From CAZNYN01 sp964577295 (GTDB lineage Bacteria; Synergistota; Synergistia; Synergistales; Synergistaceae): a stretch of 32,298 nt of DNA. How positions within the stretch are numbered: position 1 is the first letter of the stretch; every line of letters begins with the position of its first letter. Of the stretch, positions 7,475 through 17,443 are shown in pieces. The DNA lies in the NCBI GenBank assembly GCA_964577295.1, contig CAZNYN010000021.1, positions 1-32,298 on the forward strand, in the 5' to 3' direction. The position numbers and the translations under genes were made by a program. The notes below the pieces were generated by a model. It searched no databases, was not told the DNA's origin, and was given only the letters and a program-made list of their open reading frames with translations.

Positions 7475-9207
7475 CAGCGTTCAAACCAATCTTCTAGTTT
7501 TTTATTGTCTATCATAAAAATTGTCGGCCGTCCGTGCGGGCATGTGTATGGAGAATCACACTTTTCAAGTCTCTGGAGCAGACATTCCGCTTCCTGCCTT
7601 TCAAACCTTTGTCCCAGCTTGACCGCGTCACGGCAAGCCAGTCTTGCCATCCTCCACCAAACTTCCCTATCGCGCTTCGCGGGGTCTGTCTCTGTTTCAA
7701 TTCCTCTCAGTGCCGAGCGCAGCATCTCTATCGGAGATATGTGTCCTTTGCCCCTTATGAGAGGCACACCTGTCAGCTCTCCGTCTTTTATCGTAAAGCC
7801 CAAACGCGCCAAATCCTCTGTGTGTATTGATATCTCGGCATTCAGGGCGGCCGGTACGGCAAGAGGCACAGCCAGTCCCTGAGTTATCATTTTATTGTTA
7901 AAAGACTTGCTTATCTCTTCAAAAAGTATGCGCTCGTGGGCGGCATGCGGATCCATTATTGCAAGTCCCTCGGGAAAATCAAAGAGTAAAAATCCTTTTT
8001 CCGTCTGTCCTACATAATTTTTTATTATAAAGGTGCTGTCATAGTTTTCACTGTCGGCAGGGGTATACACATTTTCAACCGGGGAATGCACTCTTGCGCC
8101 GAATGTCTCCTCCTGTTTCTGCGGAGGCTGCCATTGGCTCGTGGAAAAAAGTTGGGATGTCCTGTCAAAATAACCTGCCGCAGGCACGCTCTTAATGGTG
8201 AGCTCGCTCTCGGCATCATTTGAAAAAGAGCTCTCAGTGTGCTGTATGGAGTATCTTTTTGCAAATATATTATTTGCAGCATCATATACTATCTTAAATA
8301 TTTCCTGTGATCGGCGGAAGCGAACCTCTTCTTTAGTAGGGTGTATGTTGACATCCAACTGTTCAGGCGGCATGTTTATTATCACAAGCCACTCACCGTA
8401 TGCTGCGGCCTCGCCGTTGCATACTGCCGCTCTGATTGTCGCATCCTGTATTCTTCTTCCGTTAACAAAGACGGACATTACCACTCTTCTGCTGTCGGGA
8501 GATGGATTCCACCAAACTTTTGCCTCTGTACCGTCTTTAGCCGTCTGTGAAAAATACCTTGGAGAATCTTTTCCCCAGCGCATTTCAAGAGCGCTGTCGA
8601 CACTCTCAGACGGTGCCATATCCAAAATTTTCTTGCTGTCGGATATTATTCTGAATGTTATTTCCGGATGAATAAGGGCATAGTCATTTACTATCTGAAT
8701 AACCCTGCGAAGCTCGGCGGATGAGCTTTTCAGAAATTTTCTTCTTGCCGGCAGATTATAAAACAGGTCATCAACCTGTATTCTTGTTCCCGGCTTGCAC
8801 GGAGTCTCTGTGTGCAGTGTTATTATTCCGCCCTCGCACATAATTATTCCGCCTGTTTCGGCAGACTCTTCTCTGCTCCTGATCTCCATTCTGCTCACCG
8901 CGGCCACGCTTGCCAGAGCCTCACCTCGGTAGCCCAAAGTGGATATGCTTTCCAGGTCGTCTATAGTCCTGATTTTGCTTGTGGCATATCGCTCAAGAGC
9001 TAAGGGCAGTTCTGAACATGCAATACCAATACCATTATCCTCTATTACAAAAGATGATTTGCCGCCTTGCTCCAAATATAATGTTATGACAGAGGAAGAA
9101 GCGTCAATGGAATTTTCTATAAGCTCTTTTGCCACAGAGGAGGGACGCTCTATAACTTCGCCTGCCGCTATTCTTGTTGAAACATCGCTGTCCAGTTTTT
9201 TTATCAT
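7474..9207 (-). CDS. mutL: DNA mismatch repair protein MutL (endonuclease type)
   Basis: Couples MutS mismatch recognition to strand removal. The N-terminal GHKL ATPase has ELIENSIDA (28-36, catalytic Glu29), DNGIG (57-61) and GYRGEAL (92-98). The C-terminal dimerisation domain carries the metal-binding endonuclease motif at about 419-426, read DPHAAHER (more often DQHAxxER), plus ACRDAVKLGQ and CPHGRPT near the end. This set marks the nicking MutL of bacteria that lack MutH. At 577 residues it is a usual length, with a variable linker at about 330-395. It overlaps mutS by four bases. Confidence 0.96.
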   Translation of the reverse strand: MIKKLDSDVSTRIAAGEVIERPSSVAKELIENSIDASSSVITLYLEQGGKSSFVIEDNGIGIACSELPLALERYATSKIRTIDDLESISTLGYRGEALASVAAVSRMEIRSREESAETGGIIMCEGGIITLHTETPCKPGTRIQVDDLFYNLPARRKFLKSSSAELRRVIQIVNDYALIHPEITFRIISDSKKILDMAPSESVDSALEMRWGKDSPRYFSQTAKDGTEAKVWWNPSPDSRRVVMSVFVNGRRIQDATIRAAVCNGEAAAYGEWLVIINMPPEQLDVNIHPTKEEVRFRRSQEIFKIVYDAANNIFAKRYSIQHTESSFSNDAESELTIKSVPAAGYFDRTSQLFSTSQWQPPQKQEETFGARVHSPVENVYTPADSENYDSTFIIKNYVGQTEKGFLLFDFPEGLAIMDPHAAHERILFEEISKSFNNKMITQGLAVPLAVPAALNAEISIHTEDLARLGFTIKDGELTGVPLIRGKGHISPIEMLRSALRGIETETDPAKRDREVWWRMARLACRDAVKLGQRFERQEAECLLQRLEKCDSPYTCPHGRPTIFMIDNKKLEDWFER

Positions 9208-11759
9208 GAGAAATCCAACACCTTACGCGACTCTTTTCTGAGCCTATAGACCATCTGCAGGGCTTCCATTGGCGTCATAGAGTCCGGGTCGATTGAAGCG
9301 AGCTCTTCCAGTATTGCTTCCTGAGATATGTCAAATAGTGTCATCTGCCTTTGAGTTTCTTCCTTGATTTGAGGCTTGGTATCAGAAGCTGATCTTTCAA
9401 ACTGTTCCAGCAGCTCTTTTGAACGGCGCAGAACAATGGATGGCACTCCCGCAAGCCGAGCGACTTCGATACCGTAAGAGCGGTCGGAGGGAGCTTTGAC
9501 AACCTTGTGCAGGAACGTTACTCCGTTTGCGCTCTCTTCAACAGCCATGCTGAGATTGACGATACCGGGAAGCATGTCGGCAAGCTGTGTAAGTTCATGA
9601 TAGTGAGTCGCAAAGAGCACACGCGCCTGTCTGTTTTCCTGACCCTGCAGAAATTCCACAACAGACCATGCGATGCTCAGTCCGTCATAGGTGGACGTGC
9701 CTCTGCCCACTTCGTCCAGTACAACAAGGCTTCTGTCCGTAGCATGCCTTAGGATATTGGCTGTTTCTACCATTTCCACCATAAAGGTACTCTGACCTCT
9801 TGCCAGTTCGTCCCTGGCGCCTATTCTTGTAAATACCCTGTCTGTAATGCCTATTTTGGCCTTTTCGGCGGGAACGTAGGAGCCCATGTGAGCCATTACG
9901 GCAATGAGAGCCGCAGTGCGCAGATATGTGGATTTACCCGCCATATTCGGCCCTGTTATTATGGCTATCCTCTCACCCGATTCCGCACTGAAGGAAAAAT
10001 CATTCGGGGTAAACGGGTTGTGCCCCAAAGCTATTTCTATAACGGGATGGCGGGCTCCCTTTACTGTAAAATCCAAACTCATGTCCATTTCCGGTTTCAC
10101 ATAAGAATGTTCGTATGCAGTATCGGCAAGTGATATCAAAACATCCACCGCCGCTATAAATTCTGCTGCACGCTGTATTTCACGGCTCATCAGAAGTGTA
10201 CGCTCCACAAGAACCGCATAAATTTTTTCTTCTATAGCCAATATCTCGTCTTCTGCCGAGAACATTTCTTTTTCAAAAATTTTAAGTTTTTCCGTTATAA
10301 ATCTTTCGGCATTTACCAATGTCTGTTTTCTGACATAATCATCAGGAGCTTTGTTGGAGCTTCCTTTGGCAATTTCTATATAATAGCCGAATATCTTGTT
10401 TACCCCGGCTTTTAAAGTCTTTATACCTGTGCGCGTGCGCTCCTCTTCCTCAAACTTTGCAAGCCATTCGGAAGAATTTCTGGCCCTGTCGCGCCATTTA
10501 TCAAGTTCGCTGTCATAACCCTCTCTTATTACACCTCCGTCGCGCAGGAATCTGGGGACACTGTCGGAAACGGCGGAAGAGAGCAGGTGCGTAATCTCAT
10601 CCAGCGTAAAGCTGCTCTCCCACGAAGACAGAATTTCCGACGAATCCGTAAGTTTTTTTATCTCTGGCAACGCTTCCAGAGTGAGCTTTATTGCGAGAAG
10701 GTCAGATGGAGAGCCCATGTTCAGTGTCATTCTGCCTATGGACTTCGCCATGTCTCTGCATGAAGAGAGCAGAGCTTTGAGCTCGGAAGATAATTTTTTA
10801 TTTTCTATAAGAGCGGCAATGGAATCCTGTCGTTTTTTTATCTCATTTATATCCTGCAGAGGAGAGAGAATCCACTCTTTCAGCATTCTCTTCCCCATCG
10901 GCGTGCGGCATTTGTTAAGCACGGAATATAAAGACGTGCCAGCAGGCTCTGTCAGTTCAAGATTTATCTGTGTGTTCTGATCCAATATGAGGTGCTCGGA
11001 GGGAAGGATTCTGCTTATGCAGGCAACATGTTTTGCCTGTGAGAACTGTGTCTCCTCCAAATATCTTAAAGCGGCATAGGCGGCGGCGACAGCAGGCTCT
11101 CTGTCATCAAATCCCATTGAATTCAATGTGGCTATTCCCCATTTACGGCACAGCCACTGCGATGCGCTGTTTGCGGTAAATTCGCCCTTTTCTCTTTCTA
11201 CAATATTTGACTGTGGTATGCCGAGCGCGACGGATGAGAGAATTTCTCTCTGTCCCGCCTTCACGATTATTTCGTCCGGCTTGAATGAAGAAAGCAGAGA
11301 TGCCGCCTCTTCTTGTGAAAAAGTGCCTGCTTTTAAGCTTCCGCAGGCTGACATGAGCAAGGCCATCGAGACAGATTTTCCGTCAAATGAGCATGATGCA
11401 ATGCGCCCGTCTGTCTCCGAATTTTCCGGTATCCATGTACCGGGTGTTATGACCCTTGTAACGCTTCTCTGAACAAGCGTTTTGCCGTCGGGCTCCGTAA
11501 TCTGTTCGCATATCGCAACTCTGTGCCCCGCCGCTACAAGTTTTCCTATATATGAATCAACGGCATGGAATGGCACTCCCGCCATAGGTATTGCGTTTTC
11601 TGTATCTTTTGAACGTGAAGTAAGTACAATATCAAGAATAGAGGCTGCTTTTTGAGCATCCTCAAAGAACATTTCATAAAAATCACCCATGCGGAAGAAG
11701 AGCAGCGAATCTGGGTATTGCTCCTTCCAATGTACATACTGCTCCAGCATAGGCGTCAT
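9204..11759 (-). CDS. mutS: DNA mismatch repair protein MutS
   Basis: Recognises mismatches and loops and recruits MutL. The 851 residues begin MTPMLEQYVHWKEQYPD, followed by FFRMGDFYEMF, which includes the Phe-x-Glu mismatch-probing motif. The ATPase domain has Walker A GPNMAGKST (near residue 600), Walker B VVLDEVGRGTSTYDG and ATHYHELTQL. I place the start at the ATG at 11759 (GAGGA 6 bases upstream). A TTG at 11783, with AAGGAGG 11 bases upstream inside the end of ruvX, is a real alternative that would add eight residues. Confidence 0.97.
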   Translation of the reverse strand: MTPMLEQYVHWKEQYPDSLLFFRMGDFYEMFFEDAQKAASILDIVLTSRSKDTENAIPMAGVPFHAVDSYIGKLVAAGHRVAICEQITEPDGKTLVQRSVTRVITPGTWIPENSETDGRIASCSFDGKSVSMALLMSACGSLKAGTFSQEEAASLLSSFKPDEIIVKAGQREILSSVALGIPQSNIVEREKGEFTANSASQWLCRKWGIATLNSMGFDDREPAVAAAYAALRYLEETQFSQAKHVACISRILPSEHLILDQNTQINLELTEPAGTSLYSVLNKCRTPMGKRMLKEWILSPLQDINEIKKRQDSIAALIENKKLSSELKALLSSCRDMAKSIGRMTLNMGSPSDLLAIKLTLEALPEIKKLTDSSEILSSWESSFTLDEITHLLSSAVSDSVPRFLRDGGVIREGYDSELDKWRDRARNSSEWLAKFEEEERTRTGIKTLKAGVNKIFGYYIEIAKGSSNKAPDDYVRKQTLVNAERFITEKLKIFEKEMFSAEDEILAIEEKIYAVLVERTLLMSREIQRAAEFIAAVDVLISLADTAYEHSYVKPEMDMSLDFTVKGARHPVIEIALGHNPFTPNDFSFSAESGERIAIITGPNMAGKSTYLRTAALIAVMAHMGSYVPAEKAKIGITDRVFTRIGARDELARGQSTFMVEMVETANILRHATDRSLVVLDEVGRGTSTYDGLSIAWSVVEFLQGQENRQARVLFATHYHELTQLADMLPGIVNLSMAVEESANGVTFLHKVVKAPSDRSYGIEVARLAGVPSIVLRRSKELLEQFERSASDTKPQIKEETQRQMTLFDISQEAILEELASIDPDSMTPMEALQMVYRLRKESRKVLDFS

Positions 11760-11788
11760 TTTAATTCCTCGAGGAAGATTCAAATTCT

Positions 11789-12202
11789 TTAGGGCCTCCT
11801 TCTGTCCAAATAGCTCTGAAGAAGCAGCGTAGCGGCTATTTTGTCCACCTTCTGCTTTCTGCCGCTGCGCGAGACATCTGCTTCAAGCAGTGCCTGCTGA
11901 GCGATCGTCGTTGTAAATCTTTCGTCCCAAAATTCCAGTTTAAGTTCGGGAAATCTGGCCTGTATTGTCTCGGCTGTTTCCCTCATGCGAACGGCTTCGG
12001 GGCCTTCACTGCCGTCTGTTCTTCTGGGAAGGCCTACCAATATCGTAGGATTGTTATAGTCTTTCACGATTTTTGCCAAATCTTCCAGCCACTCCCCTTC
12101 GGCACGCAGAACAGCAATCCCCTGGGCAAAAAAGCCCAGAGGATCGCTTACCGCAACACCGATACGGACTGAGCCTATATCAAGCGCGATTATTCTTTCC
12201 AA
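11789..12202 (-). CDS. ruvX: Putative pre-16S rRNA nuclease, YqgF/RuvX family
   Basis: RNase H-fold nuclease family (YqgF) implicated in 16S rRNA 5'-end maturation and formerly called a Holliday junction resolvase. The 137 residues show the family order of acidic motifs: ALDIGSVRIGVAVSD (6-20), GLPRRTDGSEGPEA, WDERFTT and VDKIAATLLLQSYL. Translation probably starts at a TTG at 12202: the end of alaS supplies AAAGGG 8 bases upstream and no ATG lies near. The order alaS-ruvX is common in Firmicutes and related phyla. Confidence 0.93.
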   Translation of the reverse strand: MERIIALDIGSVRIGVAVSDPLGFFAQGIAVLRAEGEWLEDLAKIVKDYNNPTILVGLPRRTDGSEGPEAVRMRETAETIQARFPELKLEFWDERFTTTIAQQALLEADVSRSGRKQKVDKIAATLLLQSYLDRRRP

Positions 12203-12206
12203 GAAT

Positions 12207-14858
12207 TTAACCCTTTGCTTTCATCATAGATTCAAATATTTCTGGCGCCTTCTGAACGGCTTCGTTTAACTTTGAAGCGTCTGCGGCACCGCCCTGAGCG
12301 AGTGTCGGATTCCCGCCGCCTTTGCCGCCCAAGATAGCGGCAACTTCTTTGAGAAGTTTGCCCGCGTGCGCTCCTTTTTCAACGGCATCGGGGCTTGCCA
12401 TAGCTGTGAGAGAAACTCTTTTTTCCTCACCGACTCCGGCAAGAAGCATCGCCGCTACGGGATATTTCTGTCTTATTCTGTCTCCGACCTGCCTCAGAAG
12501 GTCTGGCGTAATACCTTCGAATTTTTCGACTATGAGGTCAACTCCATTGACTGTCGCGCACGGTTTTACACTGTTCTCAATGTCAGCCATCGCCGCCTTG
12601 ACCTGGAGCTCTCTGTTCTTTCTTTCAAGCACCTTTTTCTCGTCGAGCAGTTCTTCGACTCTGCTTACCACGGAGTCTGTGTCCTCTCCGAGCATTGTCA
12701 TCATGGAAGAAACCGCAAAGCCCATGTGCTGGAAGAGCTTCTGAGCAGGATATCCCGCAATCGCGTTAATTCTGCGTATGCCAGAGCCTATACCCTCTTC
12801 CCTGATTATCTTAACAAGACCGATTTCGCCTGTATTTTTGACGTGTGTTCCTCCGCAGAGCTCCGTTGAGAAGCCCTTTATGTCAAGAACCCGTACCTCG
12901 TCGCCGTACTTTTCGTCAAAGAGAGCGCGCGCTCCCGACTTCTTTGCTTCTTCTATGGGCATAACCGTAGTCGTAACGGGGATTGTCGCAAGCACCTCTT
13001 CGTATACTATCCTCTCCACCTCACGAAGCTGATCGAGCGTTACGGGAGTAAAGTGGTTAAAGTCAAAGCGGAGGAATGTCGGAGTTACAACCGAACCCGC
13101 CTGTCTTACATGCTTTCCGAGCACTCTTGTCAGTGCTTCATGGAGAAGGTGCGTCGCAGTATGGTGGCGCTGAATATCTTTTCTGCGCTCAATGTCTATC
13201 TTCGCGCTTACTTTCATGCCGGGTGTTAGAGTGCCTTTTTTGATAATGCCCTTGTGTACGATAAGGTCTGCTACGGGAAATACCGTGTCGGTAACCTCAA
13301 AGACAAAATTATCCGCGGTTATTGTGCCGGTATCTCCGACCTGTCCGCCCTTTTCCGCATAAAAAGGTGTGGTGCTCAGCACTATTTCTGCCTCGCAGCC
13401 TTCGGCGACGGAGTCTCTGAGCTCGCCTTCCGCTATGACAGAGACAACTTCCGCTTCCGCTTCCGTCTCCGTGTAGCCGCAGAAGGGACTGGCTCCTATT
13501 TTGTCCTCAAGGATGGTGTAGACGTTCTTTGATATGACACTGCTCGTCTGCTTGCTGGAAGCTCTTGCACGCTCGCGCTGCTCTTCCATAGCCGCATTGA
13601 AGCCGTCTTTGTCTATGGTTATAGAACGTTCTTCGCACATTTCCTCCGTCAGTTCAAGGGGGAAACCAAAGGTATCGTAAAGGACGAATGCAACTTCGCC
13701 CGAAAGCACTTTTTTATTCTCCGCAATTAGCTTCTGGACTTCCGACTCCAACAGCTCACTTCCCTGAGTAAGAGTCTTTGAGAACCTGTCTTCCTCCGTG
13801 CTCAGAATCTGTTCAATTGTCGAGTTCTGCTCCAAAAGTTCCGTATATTCGTCTCCGACAGAGTTTCTGACTACAGGCAGAAGGTCTGTAAGGAATGGTT
13901 TTTCTATTCCGAGAAGTCTCCCGTATCGTACACTGCGTCTGATAAGGCGTCTTAAAACATATCCGCCTCCGTCGTTTGCGGGCAGTATTCCATCGGCAAT
14001 CATAAAGGCGGCGGCTCTCACATGGTCGGAAATTACCTTTACCGCCATATCTTTTTTGGGGTCTGAGCCGTATGTTACTCCGCTTATTTCGCAGGCTTTG
14101 TCTATTATCGGCTTGAAAAGATCCGTTTCAAAGTCTGTTCTTGTTCTCTGGACAACGGACGAGAGTCTTTCGAGCCCCATGCCTGTGTCTATATTTTTCT
14201 TCGGAAGTGGGGTGAGATTGCCTGCTTCATCCCTGTTGTACTGCATAAAGACGAGATTCCATATTTCAAGGTATCTGTCACAGTCGCAGCCTACTCCGCA
14301 GGTAGGTTTGCCGCAGGAAAATTCAGGTCCCTGGTCGTAAATGATTTCGGAACATGGACCGCATGGGCCTACGGGGCCGGCCGCCCAGAAATTATCATCT
14401 GCGCCGAGCCTTACGATATGGTCTTCGCTAAGCCCCACTTTGTCGCGCCAAATATCATGAGCTTCGTCGTCGTCAAGGTAGACGGTGGCGTAAAGTCTTT
14501 CCGGTTCAAGTCCGACTCTCTCCGTAAGAAATTCCCATGACCAAGGTATTATTTCGTTTTTAAAATAATCTCCGAAGCTGAAGTTGCCGAGCATTTCAAA
14601 AAAAGTGTGGTGTCTTGCCGTGCGTCCGACATTTTCTATGTCGTTTGTGCGCACACATTTCTGAGAGGTCGTAGCTCTTGTAACTTCTGGAGTCTTAATA
14701 CCCAAGAAATACTGCTTGAAAGGAACCATACCCGCTATTGTAAAGAGAAGAGTAGGATCGTCCGGTACCAGTGAAAAACTGTGGTAACGTTTGCATCCCT
14801 TTTCCTCAAAGAAATTAAGAAAAAGTTCCCTTAATTCTTTCCCGCTTCTGTACTGCAT
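12207..14858 (-). CDS. alaS: Alanyl-tRNA synthetase
   Basis: Class II synthetase that charges tRNAAla and edits mischarged Ser and Gly. The 883 residues are full length. The catalytic domain has HHTFFEMLGNFSFGDYF (motif 2 region) and GGGYVLRRLIRR (motif 3). The editing domain has the zinc ligands His-x3-His in HTATH (about 563-567) and CGGTH (about 667-671). The C-Ala/DHHA1 domain ends with a glycine-rich GKGGGNPTLAQGGAA. The ATG has GGGGGA a few bases upstream. It is followed by ruvX with only 4 bases between stop and TTG. Confidence 0.98.
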   Translation of the reverse strand: MQYRSGKELRELFLNFFEEKGCKRYHSFSLVPDDPTLLFTIAGMVPFKQYFLGIKTPEVTRATTSQKCVRTNDIENVGRTARHHTFFEMLGNFSFGDYFKNEIIPWSWEFLTERVGLEPERLYATVYLDDDEAHDIWRDKVGLSEDHIVRLGADDNFWAAGPVGPCGPCSEIIYDQGPEFSCGKPTCGVGCDCDRYLEIWNLVFMQYNRDEAGNLTPLPKKNIDTGMGLERLSSVVQRTRTDFETDLFKPIIDKACEISGVTYGSDPKKDMAVKVISDHVRAAAFMIADGILPANDGGGYVLRRLIRRSVRYGRLLGIEKPFLTDLLPVVRNSVGDEYTELLEQNSTIEQILSTEEDRFSKTLTQGSELLESEVQKLIAENKKVLSGEVAFVLYDTFGFPLELTEEMCEERSITIDKDGFNAAMEEQRERARASSKQTSSVISKNVYTILEDKIGASPFCGYTETEAEAEVVSVIAEGELRDSVAEGCEAEIVLSTTPFYAEKGGQVGDTGTITADNFVFEVTDTVFPVADLIVHKGIIKKGTLTPGMKVSAKIDIERRKDIQRHHTATHLLHEALTRVLGKHVRQAGSVVTPTFLRFDFNHFTPVTLDQLREVERIVYEEVLATIPVTTTVMPIEEAKKSGARALFDEKYGDEVRVLDIKGFSTELCGGTHVKNTGEIGLVKIIREEGIGSGIRRINAIAGYPAQKLFQHMGFAVSSMMTMLGEDTDSVVSRVEELLDEKKVLERKNRELQVKAAMADIENSVKPCATVNGVDLIVEKFEGITPDLLRQVGDRIRQKYPVAAMLLAGVGEEKRVSLTAMASPDAVEKGAHAGKLLKEVAAILGGKGGGNPTLAQGGAADASKLNEAVQKAPEIFESMMKAKG

Positions 14859-14893
14859 TGTGACTTCCCCCTATATTTTTAAAAAGTTAAAAA

Positions 14894-16171
14894 CTATTTG
14901 CTTGTAAGATATTTTCTTGCTTCGCGTGCTTCAAAAACTATTTTATCACTGTCCATGGTGTTGAATGTTCCGTTTTCATACAATGTTCTGCCTGCAACTA
15001 CGGTGGATATTACATCCGCAGATGAGCCTGCATAGACGAGATATCCCGGCAGATTTTCAAGGTCCCATCCTACATAGTGCGGTTTGTCGAGGTCGACAAG
15101 CATCATATCCGCTTTGAAGCCCTCTTTTATAAGTCCCGTGTCGTCAAAGCCCAGAGCTTTGGCACCCGCTACCGTAGCCATTTTGAATACTTGAGCAGAA
15201 GTGAGAACTGTCGGGTCACCGCTTACGCACTTTTGAACAAGTGCGGCTGTTCTCATCTCATCCCACATATCGAGCCTATTGTTGCTTGCCGCTCCGTCTG
15301 TTCCGAGGGCAACGGAGATTCCGCTCTTTAAAAAGTCGTTTATCGGGGCAAAACCGCTTGCCAGCTTTAAGTTGCTCTTTGGATTATGCACAATTGTAAT
15401 GTTATCTTTCGCGTAGAAGTCCATATTTTCCTTTTTGACATATACACAGTGAGCCAATATCAAATGGCTGACTTCGGCAAGACCTGTTTCTACCAAATAG
15501 TCCTCGGGAGAAATAACTCCTTCGTTTCCACTGTTGGCCCAGTCATTTTGCGTCTCAAGCCAGTGCAGCTGTATGGATAAATTGTACTCCGCCGCTTTTT
15601 GCGCCACTTTCGTCATTAATTCATTGGGGACTGTATATGGAGCATGGGGCCCGAGCTGGATTGTGACAAGACCCTCTGCTCCGTTGTAATCGCGTGCCAA
15701 GGCAAGGCTCTCTTTTAGCCTTGTTCCGTCTGCGTCTCCGACTATGCCTCTTGAGAGGCCGCATCTCATGCCTGCTTCGAGGGACGCGTCCGCTACTTTG
15801 TCCATACTGAAATACATATCGGCAAAACACGTCGTTCCCGTAGAAAGCATCTCCATAAGAGCAAGTTTTGTGCCTGTTTTTATTATATCTCCGTTGAGTC
15901 TGTTCTCGCCCGGCCATATCTTTATTTGAAGCCATTCCATGAGAGGAAGTCCCTCTCCGAGTCCGCGCAGCAGTGTCATTGCGGCGTGTCCATGGGCATT
16001 TACAAAACCCGGCAGAAAAGCGACTTTGCCCTTTCCGTCAAAACCATTTCCGGCGGCTGTGCCGGCGGGAAGTATTGATTCTATGACAGAACCGTTTATT
16101 ACTACATCGCTAATCTCCGCCGATTGGCGCGACGCATCCCATACGACGACATTTTTATATAAACTGCTCAT
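14894..16171 (-). CDS. mtaD: S-adenosylhomocysteine / 5'-methylthioadenosine deaminase
   Basis: Amidohydrolase that converts SAH to S-inosylhomocysteine and methylthioadenosine to methylthioinosine. The 425-residue protein has the metal site typical of this subgroup: His60 and His62 in NAHGH, His203 in LHWLET with Glu206, His241 in LAHCVYV and Asp292 in GTDGAASNN. HNPKSNLKLASG (262-273) and the WLQIKIWP segment (80-87) match the SAH/MTA deaminase family rather than guanine or cytosine deaminases. It starts two bases after the ahcY stop with GGAGG 7 bases from the ATG, so the two are one operon. Activity on SAH versus MTA cannot be separated from sequence. Confidence 0.88.
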   Translation of the reverse strand: MSSLYKNVVVWDASRQSAEISDVVINGSVIESILPAGTAAGNGFDGKGKVAFLPGFVNAHGHAAMTLLRGLGEGLPLMEWLQIKIWPGENRLNGDIIKTGTKLALMEMLSTGTTCFADMYFSMDKVADASLEAGMRCGLSRGIVGDADGTRLKESLALARDYNGAEGLVTIQLGPHAPYTVPNELMTKVAQKAAEYNLSIQLHWLETQNDWANSGNEGVISPEDYLVETGLAEVSHLILAHCVYVKKENMDFYAKDNITIVHNPKSNLKLASGFAPINDFLKSGISVALGTDGAASNNRLDMWDEMRTAALVQKCVSGDPTVLTSAQVFKMATVAGAKALGFDDTGLIKEGFKADMMLVDLDKPHYVGWDLENLPGYLVYAGSSADVISTVVAGRTLYENGTFNTMDSDKIVFEAREARKYLTSK

Positions 16172-16172
16172 A

Positions 16173-17420
16173 CTACTCCCTCCAGCTTGCTAAATATTCA
16201 ACCTGCTCATTTGTAAGAGTTTCTATCTTAATACCTAAAGATTCAAGTTTAAGCTCAGCGATATTTTTGTCAAGTTCTTCAGGCACATTGTAAAGCCCCG
16301 GTTCGAGTTTTGTTCTACTGATATATATTGCGGAAAGAAGCTGCATTGCAAAGCTCAAATCCATTATCTCCACGGGGTGGCCGTCACCGGCAGCAAGATT
16401 TACAAGGCGTCCTTCTCCGAGCAGATGAAGCCTTCTGCCGTCGGCAAGGATGTACGTATCTATATTATCTCTTGACTGCTTTGTATCGACGGCAAGTTCT
16501 TTGAGGTCTGGCACATATACTTCGACGTCAAAGTGTCCGGCGTTGCAGAGAAGAACACCGTCCTTCATATTTGCAAAATGCTCTTTGCGTATTACCTTTG
16601 TGTTGCCTGTCACAGATACAAATATATCGCCGATTTTGCTCGCGCTCTCCATATCCATTACGGCGTGACCGTCCATAAGAGCCTCAAGTGCGCGGTGCGG
16701 ATCTACTTCGACGACAATTACCTTAGCTCCCAGCCCCGAAGCCCTGCGTGCAGTTCCCTTGCCGCACCAGCCATATCCCGCGACTACCACATTTTTGCCT
16801 GCGACAATAAGATTCGTCGTCCTTGTTATGGCATCCCAAACAGACTGTCCCGTGCCGTAGCGATTATCAAAAAGATGCTTGCTCTGAGCGTCGTTGACGG
16901 CAAGCATCGGGAAGGGAAGAACTCCCTCCGCGGCCATCGCGCGAAGACGTTTGATGCCTGTCGTAGTCTCCTCACAGCCGCCTAAAATCTGAGGTATCAA
17001 ATCGCGTCTTTCGTTTATAATCATTGAAACGACATCTCCGCCGTCGTCTATTATCACACTGGGGTCCCATTTAAGCATCTCGCGCAGATTTTCGTTGTAT
17101 TCCTCGGAACTCATTCCCCTTCTGCTGAATACATGTACACCGTCCTCGACAAGAGCCGCACATACAGGATCCTGAGTCGAAAGAGGATTGCTGCCTGCAG
17201 TGACTACGGTAGCTCCGAGAGCGCGCATGACTTTGAGCAGACATGCCGTTTTAGCCTCTAGGTGCAGACATGTTCCTATCACCAATCCGGCCAGAGGCTG
17301 ATTTGAAGACTCCTTCTCCGCTATCAGCCTCAATACAGGCATATACTGCCAAGCCCAATCAATTCTTCTGTGTCCCTCTGGTGCAAGTTTTATATCGGCT
17401 ATCTTAAATTCATTTTTCAT
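16173..17420 (-). CDS. ahcY: Adenosylhomocysteinase family, short archaeal/Thermotoga type; possibly S-inosylhomocysteine hydrolase
   Basis: NAD-dependent hydrolase that splits SAH (or its deaminated form) to homocysteine and a nucleoside. The 415 residues include the catalytic set DDGGD, EETTTG (150-155), Lys181, and Asp185-Asn186 in FDNRYG, plus the NAD loop GYGWCGKG (215-222). The common bacterial/eukaryotic form reads GYGDVGKG and is longer. The base-pocket segment reads HLEAK (53-57), where human AHCY has HMTVE (His55 to Glu59). The lysine in place of an adenine-contacting Glu/Gln is the basis for suspecting an inosine-type substrate. It sits between mtnA (23 bases away) and mtaD. No SAH riboswitch is visible in the short gap. 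Confidence 0.92.
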   Translation of the reverse strand: MKNEFKIADIKLAPEGHRRIDWAWQYMPVLRLIAEKESSNQPLAGLVIGTCLHLEAKTACLLKVMRALGATVVTAGSNPLSTQDPVCAALVEDGVHVFSRRGMSSEEYNENLREMLKWDPSVIIDDGGDVVSMIINERRDLIPQILGGCEETTTGIKRLRAMAAEGVLPFPMLAVNDAQSKHLFDNRYGTGQSVWDAITRTTNLIVAGKNVVVAGYGWCGKGTARRASGLGAKVIVVEVDPHRALEALMDGHAVMDMESASKIGDIFVSVTGNTKVIRKEHFANMKDGVLLCNAGHFDVEVYVPDLKELAVDTKQSRDNIDTYILADGRRLHLLGEGRLVNLAAGDGHPVEIMDLSFAMQLLSAIYISRTKLEPGLYNVPEELDKNIAELKLESLGIKIETLTNEQVEYLASWRE

Positions 17421-17443
17421 ATCGTTGATATCCTCCCGAAATC

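Noticed and set aside
17421..17443. SAH riboswitch upstream of ahcY
   Set aside because: The gap between mtnA and ahcY is only 23 bases and largely the SD; there is no room for the aptamer. None was seen before mtnA either.
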